Of a DNA stretch of 8,525 bases, positions 1 through 6,234 are shown in pieces. The position numbers and the translations under genes are program-made. Numbering within the stretch: the first letter of the stretch is position 1; each line of letters opens with the position of its first letter. Source of the DNA: Pseudomonadota bacterium (GTDB lineage: Bacteria; Desulfobacterota; Desulfobacteria; Desulfobacterales; C00003060); contig JADFWI010000375.1 of assembly GCA_015222985.1 (NCBI GenBank), positions 1-8,525 on the forward strand, read 5' to 3'. The notes beneath the pieces were generated by a model that saw only the letters and a program-made list of their open reading frames with translations, did not search any database and was not told the DNA's origin.

Positions 1-2
1 AG

Positions 3-61
3 CCGGAATCCAGTTTGTTCAGCTAGTTACAAAGGCTCTGGACTCCGGTTTTCACCGGAGT
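3..61. repeat. Nested palindromic intergenic repeat
   Basis: A perfect 8-bp stem (ACTCCGGT, 42-49) pairs with 54-61 across a TTTC loop. In addition, 3-13 (CCGGAATCCAG) pairs with 38-48 with one mismatch, so the two foldings compete for the same right arm. A short T-run (68-72) follows 6 nt after the stem, so on the + strand this could also act as a weak terminator for whatever lies upstream. The form (a palindrome ending in a GTGACGA-type tail) recalls dispersed intergenic repeats that I remember from deltaproteobacterial genomes. That family link is from memory and not demonstrated here. Confidence 0.55.
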
Positions 62-133
62 GACGACTTTTTACAAGATTATCTTCCTTGGTCAGTTTGT
101 CCATTTTTTTAAAGTTCTATGCTCACTTTGATA

Positions 134-180
134 AAAAATTGTAAAACTCGGGCTAAAGCCCTCAAACAGTTACAATTTTT
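134..180. repeat. Inverted repeat with inner hairpin
   Basis: AAAAATTGTAA (134-144) is an exact reverse complement of 170-180. Nested between the arms is a second small hairpin, GGGC (150-153) with GCCC (158-161). As RNA or cruciform DNA this makes a two-level stem. Its function is unknown. The A-rich/T-rich ends resemble a bidirectional terminator or a small dispersed element. No gene overlaps it. Confidence 0.5.
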
Positions 181-201
181 AAGACGTCGCTTCGCTAAGA
201 A

Positions 202-226
202 CATTTTGGCAAAAATGACCAAAATG
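202..226. repeat. 8-bp inverted repeat in leader
   Basis: CATTTTGG (202-209) and CCAAAATG (219-226) are perfect reverse complements separated by 9 nt. A further 9-bp match exists between AAAATGACC (212-220) and GGTCATTTT (304-312), so the loop can pair with DNA about 90 nt downstream. It could be part of a repeat element or an operator; the sequence does not decide. Confidence 0.4.
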
Positions 227-385
227 GAGTCGTCAAAGGGTTTTGAAACAGCTTTTAAGCAAGTGAATTGCATGATTTTTGGGACAATTCGTTAAAGAGT
301 TAAGGTCATTTTGACGATAATAGAAAACAGATGTCGAACCCATAGGAACTGGCCACAGCAAGAACGCTTTGTTTCCGCCTCAATT

Positions 386-433
386 AGCCGAGTGACTCGG
401 GCTTAGTCCGTACTGCTTGAGCCGGCTTCAAGC
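386..433 (+). promoter_or_regulatory. Candidate structured leader with dyad before bcsA
   Basis: CCGAGT (388-393) and ACTCGG (395-400) form a perfect 13-nt dyad centred on G394, which could be a protein-binding site or an RNA hairpin. A second hairpin, GCTTGA (415-420) with TCAAGC (428-433), ends 8 to 11 nt before the proposed start codons. AGCCG (386-390) can pair either with the dyad's right side or with CGGCT (423-427), and GGCTTA (400-405) can pair with TGAGCC (418-423). The two hairpins are therefore partly exclusive. It does not match the GEMM c-di-GMP riboswitch consensus that I know. A regulatory role is inference. Confidence 0.3.
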
Positions 434-441
434 GGGGCGCC

Positions 442-2967
442 TTGATGCCAATACGATTGGTTTGCCGTACCGCAGTCATGAAGAGGTCGCTTTTTTCAAA
501 GTCATCACTCACTTTGCTGACTATACCCCTTATACTGTATAGTCTTCTCTTCATTTATGGAGCTTCAACATATCTCGATTTGAAGACACAGATGTGGCTG
601 GGATGGGGTATGGTCCTTGCTTTAGTGCTTCTACAGAGGGATCTCTTCCCGAACAAAGCCGTTCAAAGAATCATATTCATGCTTTTCTGCCTCTTCCTTA
701 CTTCAAGGTACTGGTTCTTCCGCACCTTTGACACCCTGTACTACTCTGGTTTCTGGGGCTTCTTGGCCATGACAGCCCTTTATCTGGCCGAGTCATACTG
801 TATAGTCCTGAATGTGCTGGGGATGTTCGCCAATATCTTCCCGATACAGCGAGAACTCATCCCGGTAGACTTGAATGACCCGAACCTCCCTTTGGTAGAC
901 ATTTTTATTCCTACTTACAACGAGCCCGAAGAGATTGTCGCCGTCACCGTAACGGCCTGTACCCATATCGATTATCCCAAAGAGAAACTGAACATCTTTA
1001 TCCTGGACGACGGCGGCACATCAGAGAAACGGAACGACGCTGATCCGAAAAAGGCCGGGAAGGCCCGGGAGCGGCATGAAAAGCTCAAGTCGCTGGCCAG
1101 GTCGCTGGGCGTAAACTACATGACCAGACAAAGTAATGTTCATGCCAAGGCGGGAAACATTACTCACGCGCTGGCACGCACATGTCCCAAAGAATTCCCT
1201 TTGCCCAACAATTGTGGGTGCCGGGACAAAGGATCCAAGGAAAGGTGCGGAGACCTCATTCTCATGCTTGACTGCGACCATGTTCCCACCAGAGACATCC
1301 TTAAAAACACAGTTGGATTCTTCATGGAGGATGAGGATCTTTTCCTGGTGCAAACCCCTCATTTTTTTATCAATCCCGATCCAGTTGAAAAAAACCTGGG
1401 TACCTTCCTCGATAGCCCCGGTGAAAATGAGATGTTTTACCGAGCGGTACAGCCTGCACTTGATTTCTGGAATTCGTCGTTTTTCTGCGGATCGGCCGGC
1501 GTTTTGCGCCGCAGGCACCTTGCGGAAATCGGAGGACTTGCTCACGATACCGTCACAGAGGACGCTGAAACCTCCCTCACATTGCACGCCAGGGGATACA
1601 AGAGCGCATATGTCTCAAAACCCATGATCTGCGGACTTTCTCCGGAAACATTTACGGACTTTATTTTGCAGCGAACCCGGTGGGCCCAGGGCATGGTTCA
1701 AATTTTTAGGCTGAAAAACCCCCTGTTTTTCAAAAAATTGAAGTTTCATCAGAGGCTCTGTTATTTTAATTCATGCCTGTTCTGGTTTTTCGGCTTGGCC
1801 CGAATCATATTCGTGCTGGCGCCATTAGCGTACCTGATCTTCGGTCTTAAAGTCTATAACGCCTCCTTGCTCCAGATACTCGCTTACACCGGCCCGCATA
1901 TCTTTGGCGTATACATCCTAAGCAACTTCATGTTCGGCCATGTCCGGCATCCGTTCTTCTCAGAACTTTACGAAACCGCCCAGGGTTTTTTCAATATTCC
2001 GGCTGTGCTGAGCGCCGTATTCCGGCCAAGGTCACCCAAGTTCAAGGTCACGCCAAAATCGAGAACACTCAGCGATGATTTTCTAAGTCCGTTGTCTACT
2101 CCTTTTTATCTTGTCCTGCTCCTGACCACAGTGGGGATACCACTGACTATCTTGCGATGGTTTCATTATCCCCTGGAGCATGATGCGATCATCATGTGTT
2201 CTGTGTGGTCGGCTTTTAACATAGTGCTTATCCTTCTTTGTCTCGGCATAGTCTGGGAAAGGCGACAGGTCCGCCGCCAGCACAGGATCTACACCGAAGA
2301 AGACGTCACCATACGGATTCCTCAAACCGGCGATCAATACAGATGCAAGACATCTGACCTGTCGCTCGATGGCGTCGGGCTTGTTCTTGGGCCTCACATA
2401 CCGATTGCACGGGGAGACAGAATTGACTTGTTGGCACACGACAGTTACGGCAACAGCTACACCATTCCCGCAGAAGTGGTTCAAACCTACGCGCGAGATG
2501 AACGTATGATGTGCGGTTGCAGGTTTGTCGTTAAAGATGAAGAGACTCGCAAAGGGATCATTGGCTATGTGTACGGTGACAGCAGTCGCTGGGAAAGGTT
2601 CTGGCACAGAAGGAGGGAGCGCGTCAGCACGTGGCGGGGACTGGGGTACTTGCTCTTTAAGGGGCTTGACGGGAGCTCACGCAATATCGGCGGCATCTTT
2701 TCTCTTGCAGTCAACGCCGCAAAACGTTACATGGTGCCATTCACCCGTGCGGTTAGGCCTTTGGCAACGCCGTCTATGGCGCGCGAACCCAAGCCTCATA
2801 GCATTCCGCGCCGTGCAGTGCGTGACCGCCAGCAATATGGTTTCGAGATTGGGCGCACGCCGCCCGTGCCACCTGTTTCCACGCATAGCGTGGAAACAGG
2901 AACCGTTCGTCAATACACCAACTGCACAGATGGAGGGACATCATGGAAGCGGTTCAGCAAGGCCTGA
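442..2967 (+). CDS. bcsA: Cellulose synthase catalytic subunit (UDP-forming), BcsA
   Basis: Inner-membrane GT2 synthase that polymerises UDP-glucose into beta-1,4-glucan and exports it. Visible parts: four N-terminal membrane segments (about 23-42, 51-65, 77-93, 104-129); cytosolic GT domain with DDG (189-191), DCD (277-279), FFCGS, TED (372-374) and Q410-R-T-R-W414; gating-loop FKVTPK (534-539); four more membrane segments (about 443-473, 479-501, 554-574, 583-605); and a PilZ domain with R611-x3-R615 and DLSLDG (639-644), so c-di-GMP activation looks intact. About 841 aa is close to the usual length. A Cys-rich insertion (248-269) precedes DCD, and a Pro-rich tail of about 70 residues ends the protein. 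The start is uncertain: TTG 442 or ATG 445 (weak GCGGGG upstream) or ATG 478, which begins just before the first membrane segment but has no clear ribosome site. Confidence 0.97.
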   Translation: MMPIRLVCRTAVMKRSLFSKSSLTLLTIPLILYSLLFIYGASTYLDLKTQMWLGWGMVLALVLLQRDLFPNKAVQRIIFMLFCLFLTSRYWFFRTFDTLYYSGFWGFLAMTALYLAESYCIVLNVLGMFANIFPIQRELIPVDLNDPNLPLVDIFIPTYNEPEEIVAVTVTACTHIDYPKEKLNIFILDDGGTSEKRNDADPKKAGKARERHEKLKSLARSLGVNYMTRQSNVHAKAGNITHALARTCPKEFPLPNNCGCRDKGSKERCGDLILMLDCDHVPTRDILKNTVGFFMEDEDLFLVQTPHFFINPDPVEKNLGTFLDSPGENEMFYRAVQPALDFWNSSFFCGSAGVLRRRHLAEIGGLAHDTVTEDAETSLTLHARGYKSAYVSKPMICGLSPETFTDFILQRTRWAQGMVQIFRLKNPLFFKKLKFHQRLCYFNSCLFWFFGLARIIFVLAPLAYLIFGLKVYNASLLQILAYTGPHIFGVYILSNFMFGHVRHPFFSELYETAQGFFNIPAVLSAVFRPRSPKFKVTPKSRTLSDDFLSPLSTPFYLVLLLTTVGIPLTILRWFHYPLEHDAIIMCSVWSAFNIVLILLCLGIVWERRQVRRQHRIYTEEDVTIRIPQTGDQYRCKTSDLSLDGVGLVLGPHIPIARGDRIDLLAHDSYGNSYTIPAEVVQTYARDERMMCGCRFVVKDEETRKGIIGYVYGDSSRWERFWHRRRERVSTWRGLGYLLFKGLDGSSRNIGGIFSLAVNAAKRYMVPFTRAVRPLATPSMAREPKPHSIPRRAVRDRQQYGFEIGRTPPVPPVSTHSVETGTVRQYTNCTDGGTSWKRFSKA
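2872..2900 (+). repeat. Perfect 13-bp palindrome inside the bcsA 3' end
   Basis: CCTGTTTCCACGC (2872-2884) is an exact reverse complement of 2888-2900, separated by ATA. In mRNA this is a very stable hairpin with a 3-nt loop. It lies inside the last 10 % of bcsA (encoding residues 811-820, PVSTHSVETG) and 31 nt before the bcsB ribosome site. A weaker 5-bp hairpin (2855-2859 with 2865-2869) precedes it. Possible roles are an RNase-stalling or processing site that sets the bcsA:bcsB ratio, or an inserted palindromic repeat that lengthened the BcsA tail. No U-run follows, so it is not a classic terminator. Confidence 0.8.
2932..2937 (+). promoter_or_regulatory. Ribosome binding site of bcsB
   Basis: GGAGGG lies 5 nt before the ATG at 2943 and inside the coding sequence of bcsA. 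It is the best Shine-Dalgarno match in the operon. It fixes the bcsB start and suggests bcsB can be initiated efficiently in its own right as well as by coupling. Confidence 0.8.
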
Positions 2968-5204
2968 AAAAGATCGCTGGTATCTTCTTTTTCCTGTTCC
3001 TTTTCTTATGTGTCGCCGCGTCAGGCGCGGCTGCCACAACCGAAAAACTGACGGTTCGGCTGAGCGCGCTAGCTCCGGCAGGGATCGTGGATCTGAAAGG
3101 CTCTCAAAACTCTTATGTGCTGAAGGTCCCTATTCCGGAGCGTTGGCGGATTCAGCAAGCGGTACTGCACCTCTCTTACGTTAACTCCTCTGCGTTGCTT
3201 GCCAACAAATCAAGGCTTGTCATCCGGCTCAACGGCCACGTTCAAACACAAATCACCCTTCAACCCCGGTCTCCGGCGGGCAAAATAGATGTAGCGCTCC
3301 CGCCAAAGCTGCTCCGCCCAGCATACAATGATCTGGAATTTTTTGTTTCCCAGAGCAACGTAGACAGATGTACGGATCCGGTCGCACCGGAACTCTGGAC
3401 AACGCTTGAGCTGTACGATTCCTACCTTGAATTCGACTATAACCGGAAAAAGGTTCCCATGAGCCTTTCTGCGGTCAATAATTTTCTCTTCGACCCTAAA
3501 CTTGTCGGAGCGAGCCTCCTCCATATTGTCGTCGAAGATTTATCCGAGGACAACCTCTACCTTGCCGGGCTTGTGGCTTCAGGCGTGGCCATCAGGTTTC
3601 AGTACCGGTCCGTGCACTTTACCCTTTCCTCGGACATCAGAGAAGGGATGGACAACATCGTCATGGGCAGCAAGGAATTCCTCGCCAAACTTCTTGAGGG
3701 ATCATCGCCTTCTATTACTGCTGCGCTGGTCGGCATTCTGCCTGTCCCAACAGAGGTGGAGGTATATGAAAACGACAAGCTTGTACGAAAGACCATGCCT
3801 GATCCAACTCGCGGCCTGATCTGTATTTCCGGCACTACCCGTGAAGAAATAACAAGAGCTGCGCGCGCCTTTTCCCTGCTTTCCTATCCATTGCCGGATG
3901 CTCAGTACACACGGATAGGCGATGTCACTGTGCCTGAGGTATCCCGATATGCCGGCAGGGCTCTCATTGCACCCGGCGATCGATACGTTATCAGGGACCT
4001 GGGCTTTTCCACCACAACGTTTCGAGGCTTTAGAGCAGGTTCCAAGGATTTTACCTTCAGGATTCCTTCCGATTTGCTGTTAAAACCGAACGAACGCGCA
4101 GTCCTCTCCGTGCATCTCGCATACGGTAGCGAAATGCGGCAAGACTCGGTAGTAAACATCAATCTGAACGGAAAATTCGCAGCGGCTATTCCATTGGATG
4201 ACAAAAACGGAGGCAGGTTTCAGGGGTACAGGATCAATTTCCCTGTCTATTTGTTGAACAGGGGATATAATACCCTAACCTTTGAGCCGGTTCTCACCCC
4301 GCTTGAAACGGGTGAATGTATCTTTCTGCAAACCGAGAACCTCCGCGTCACCATCTATGATGATTCGTGGATTGAACTCCCTTCCATGAATCACTGGATC
4401 GCCATGCCGGAAACGGCCCTCCTTTTTCAGGACGGATTTCCGTTTGCCAAGTGGCCCGACTGGCGAGAAACTACTCTCATCGTTGCGGAGAAAAACGCGG
4501 AAACTGCCGCTGCTGCGATAAACTTCCTGGCTATGATCTGCCAGAAAAACGGTATTCAGCCCTTTGAAGTTCAGTTTGGCCACCAAGTTGGACGGCAGGC
4601 CGGAAGAGACCTGATTGTAATCGGTCCCATCTCCACGCTTCCGGAAGATCTTCTCCGACACTCTCCTGTTTCGCCAGACACGCCTCACCCCTTTTTTGGA
4701 GAACTTTCTAAAGTCAAGACAGCAAAATCCTGGTGGAAGAGACTCGAGGAGAGAATCTTTCACACAGAAGAGTCGCGCTTCCCCGAGCCGCAAGCAGTCA
4801 CTGCAAGGGTAAAGATGAAAACAGCGTTAGGAGCAGGCAGGCTTTTGCTCACAGAGTTCCAATCCCCCTACGACAATGCCCGGACTGTGCTTTTTGTAAG
4901 CGCGGAGAAGAAAAAGGATCTGGAGCGAGGAGTATTAGCCCTCTGGAAGCCTTCCGTGCAGTCAAAATGCAAGGACAACCTGGTTATCATTGAATCCGAA
5001 GGGACTGATTTCAATGTGTACACGCAGAGGGTTGGCAAGACATACCATGTAGGAGAAATCGGGCCGTTTAGCAGGCTGGACTATCTCTCGCACAACTACC
5101 CTCTTCCCTTTTTTGGCGGCCTATTGTTCTGCCTGATCATACTCGCCTATATCCTCTATCGGGTATTGAAGCGCTTTAAGGCCAAGAGGATCAAGCATGA
5201 CTAG
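2943..5204 (+). CDS. bcsB: Cellulose synthase periplasmic partner BcsB (c-di-GMP-binding-protein family name)
   Basis: BcsB sits in the periplasm, tethered to the inner membrane beside BcsA, stabilises the synthase and guides the emerging glucan. The product (753 aa, near the usual 725-780) starts with a basic then very hydrophobic signal peptide (about 1-31, ending AAA|TT). It carries two carbohydrate-binding/flavodoxin-like modules, recognisable from stretches such as DRCTDPVAPELW and GECIFLQTENLRVTIYDD, and ends in one transmembrane helix (about 721-742) followed by a basic cytosolic tail. This is the standard BcsB topology. The start overlaps the bcsA end by 25 nt in another frame and has a strong GGAGGG. 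The old name 'c-di-GMP binding protein' is misleading: c-di-GMP binds the PilZ domain of BcsA. No truncation or missing part is seen. Confidence 0.95.
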   Translation: MEAVQQGLKKIAGIFFFLFLFLCVAASGAAATTEKLTVRLSALAPAGIVDLKGSQNSYVLKVPIPERWRIQQAVLHLSYVNSSALLANKSRLVIRLNGHVQTQITLQPRSPAGKIDVALPPKLLRPAYNDLEFFVSQSNVDRCTDPVAPELWTTLELYDSYLEFDYNRKKVPMSLSAVNNFLFDPKLVGASLLHIVVEDLSEDNLYLAGLVASGVAIRFQYRSVHFTLSSDIREGMDNIVMGSKEFLAKLLEGSSPSITAALVGILPVPTEVEVYENDKLVRKTMPDPTRGLICISGTTREEITRAARAFSLLSYPLPDAQYTRIGDVTVPEVSRYAGRALIAPGDRYVIRDLGFSTTTFRGFRAGSKDFTFRIPSDLLLKPNERAVLSVHLAYGSEMRQDSVVNINLNGKFAAAIPLDDKNGGRFQGYRINFPVYLLNRGYNTLTFEPVLTPLETGECIFLQTENLRVTIYDDSWIELPSMNHWIAMPETALLFQDGFPFAKWPDWRETTLIVAEKNAETAAAAINFLAMICQKNGIQPFEVQFGHQVGRQAGRDLIVIGPISTLPEDLLRHSPVSPDTPHPFFGELSKVKTAKSWWKRLEERIFHTEESRFPEPQAVTARVKMKTALGAGRLLLTEFQSPYDNARTVLFVSAEKKKDLERGVLALWKPSVQSKCKDNLVIIESEGTDFNVYTQRVGKTYHVGEIGPFSRLDYLSHNYPLPFFGGLLFCLIILAYILYRVLKRFKAKRIKHD
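5184..5190 (+). promoter_or_regulatory. Ribosome binding site of bcsZ
   Basis: AAGAGGA ends 6 nt before the ATG at 5197 and lies within the last codons of bcsB. It supports this start, which overlaps the bcsB stop (TAG 5202-5204) by 8 nt. Confidence 0.65.
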
Positions 5205-6234
5205 ATTTCTCAGTTTCCTCTTTACGCTAATCCTTGTTTTTCCGCAAGCAAGCAAGGGAGATGATGGTTGCACCTGGGAAGTCTTCAAGGGACGCTTTGT
5301 CTCCCCTGACGGCCGTGTCATTGACCGGGTGCAAGAGAACCTTAGTCACTCCGAGGGGCAAGGATTTGCCATGCTCCTGGCAACCAGGCACAACGACCCG
5401 GGGGCCTTTGACCTTGTTTGGAGGTGGACTCGGAACAACATCCAGGCAAGAAAATCGGATGCCTTGTTTGCCTGGAGCTGGGGTGAACGTTCGCCCGGCA
5501 AATGGGGCCCCATCGATTTGAACAATGCCACGGATGGCGACACGTTGATCGCCGTGGCCCTCTTTGAGGGGGCTGCCTGCTGGAAGAAAGAGGAATATCG
5601 CGCATATGCTCTGGAAATCATCAAGAGCATCCAGGAGCACTTGGTTGTGGAGCGAAACGGAAGGTTGTTTCTCCTGCCCGGCTACTATGGATTTGTCAAG
5701 AATAATGGCCTTATCTTGAATCCTTCCTACATGATTTTCCCTGCCTACACGATATTTGCCAAATATCATGAGCCGGGTTTTTGGCGGAAACTTCGCACAG
5801 ACTCCTTGGATATTTTGTCGAAGTGTACGTTTACCAGGCTTGAACTGCCGGCAGACTGGGTCTTTTGGGGGCCCGAAGGGCCATCCGTGTATGCTGATAA
5901 AAACGAAGTCTTCGGCTTTGAGGCGATCCGGGTGCTCCTTTACCTCGCTTGGGATCACAACATAAAGGCCCTGTCGAAAATGGGCAGGATGCTCGATATT
6001 GTGGATGGACTCGGATTCATCCCTTGCAACGTGAATCTGGCCCGTAATACTGTTTCCCTTGATGAAGCGCCTGCCGGGTTTTACGCTGTCTTTGCCCGCG
6101 TAGCAGCCGAGATAGGAGAAAAGGATAAGAGCCGCGCCCTTTGGAAAAAGGCCCTGGAAAGACTCGCTCTGGAAAAAGACAACTACTATTCCTTCGCTCT
6201 TTGTTTACTTTCTAAGATCGACCTGAAGCCGTGA
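5197..6234 (+). CDS. bcsZ: Periplasmic endo-1,4-beta-glucanase, GH8 family (BcsZ)
   Basis: BcsZ hydrolyses beta-1,4-glucan in the periplasm and is thought to clear misplaced or tangled chains; it affects cellulose amount and order. The 345-aa product (E. coli about 368) has a signal peptide (about 1-21), the GH8 acid region SEGQGFAM with Glu53, the sugar-binding motif NATDGD (Asp113, Asp115), LNPSYM (174-179), and ADWVFW (219-224). At the position where E. coli BcsZ has SYDAIRV with the catalytic base Asp243, this protein reads GFEAIRV with Glu242. It is therefore GH8 by fold, and activity is likely, but the base residue is a conservative substitution that deserves checking. It sits between bcsB and bcsC and overlaps both neighbours, so it is probably made in step with the synthase complex. 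Confidence 0.94.
   Translation: MTRFLSFLFTLILVFPQASKGDDGCTWEVFKGRFVSPDGRVIDRVQENLSHSEGQGFAMLLATRHNDPGAFDLVWRWTRNNIQARKSDALFAWSWGERSPGKWGPIDLNNATDGDTLIAVALFEGAACWKKEEYRAYALEIIKSIQEHLVVERNGRLFLLPGYYGFVKNNGLILNPSYMIFPAYTIFAKYHEPGFWRKLRTDSLDILSKCTFTRLELPADWVFWGPEGPSVYADKNEVFGFEAIRVLLYLAWDHNIKALSKMGRMLDIVDGLGFIPCNVNLARNTVSLDEAPAGFYAVFARVAAEIGEKDKSRALWKKALERLALEKDNYYSFALCLLSKIDLKP

Larger units (their letters stand above)
62..441. other. Non-coding AT-rich leader upstream of bcsA
   Basis: This 380-nt stretch has no convincing gene. Its first 270 nt are clearly more AT-rich than the operon and contain T and A homopolymer runs and inverted repeats, which are listed separately. The last 100 nt are GC-richer and fold into small hairpins next to the bcsA start. 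The operon promoter presumably lies here, but I could not find a pair of -35/-10 boxes or a sigma-54 GG-N10-GC site that I would defend. The lack of an upstream gene within 440 nt supports bcsA being the first gene of the operon. Confidence 0.6.

Noticed and set aside
119..295. 58-codon ORF on the + strand, rich in Lys/Arg, in the leader
   Set aside because: No Shine-Dalgarno precedes its ATG, it runs straight through two inverted repeats, and the product resembles no family I know. Basic composition is what AT-rich repeats give by chance.
305..315. FleQ-like operator GTCA-TTT-TGAC
   Set aside because: The half-sites match, but the spacer is 3 nt instead of the 6 nt I recall for FleQ boxes, and an 11-nt dyad like this is not rare.
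292..321. Sigma-70 promoter TTAAAG - 18 nt - GATAAT
   Set aside because: The -10 box matches 5 of 6 but the -35 only 3 of 6, in AT-rich DNA where such matches are common. It is possible but not supportable without transcript data.
330..441. GEMM-type c-di-GMP riboswitch before bcsA
   Set aside because: Expected given the pathway, but the conserved CACGCACAGGGCAAACC-like and GACGCAAAGCC-like blocks are absent on both strands.
2525..3184. 219-codon + strand ORF across the bcsA/bcsB junction in a third frame
   Set aside because: It overlaps two clear genes, has low-complexity Gly/Ser/Arg-rich composition and no family resemblance.
5227..5958. 243-codon antisense ORF opposite bcsZ
   Set aside because: It is the mirror of a well-supported GH8 gene with conserved motifs in the other strand, has no recognisable domain and no signals of its own.
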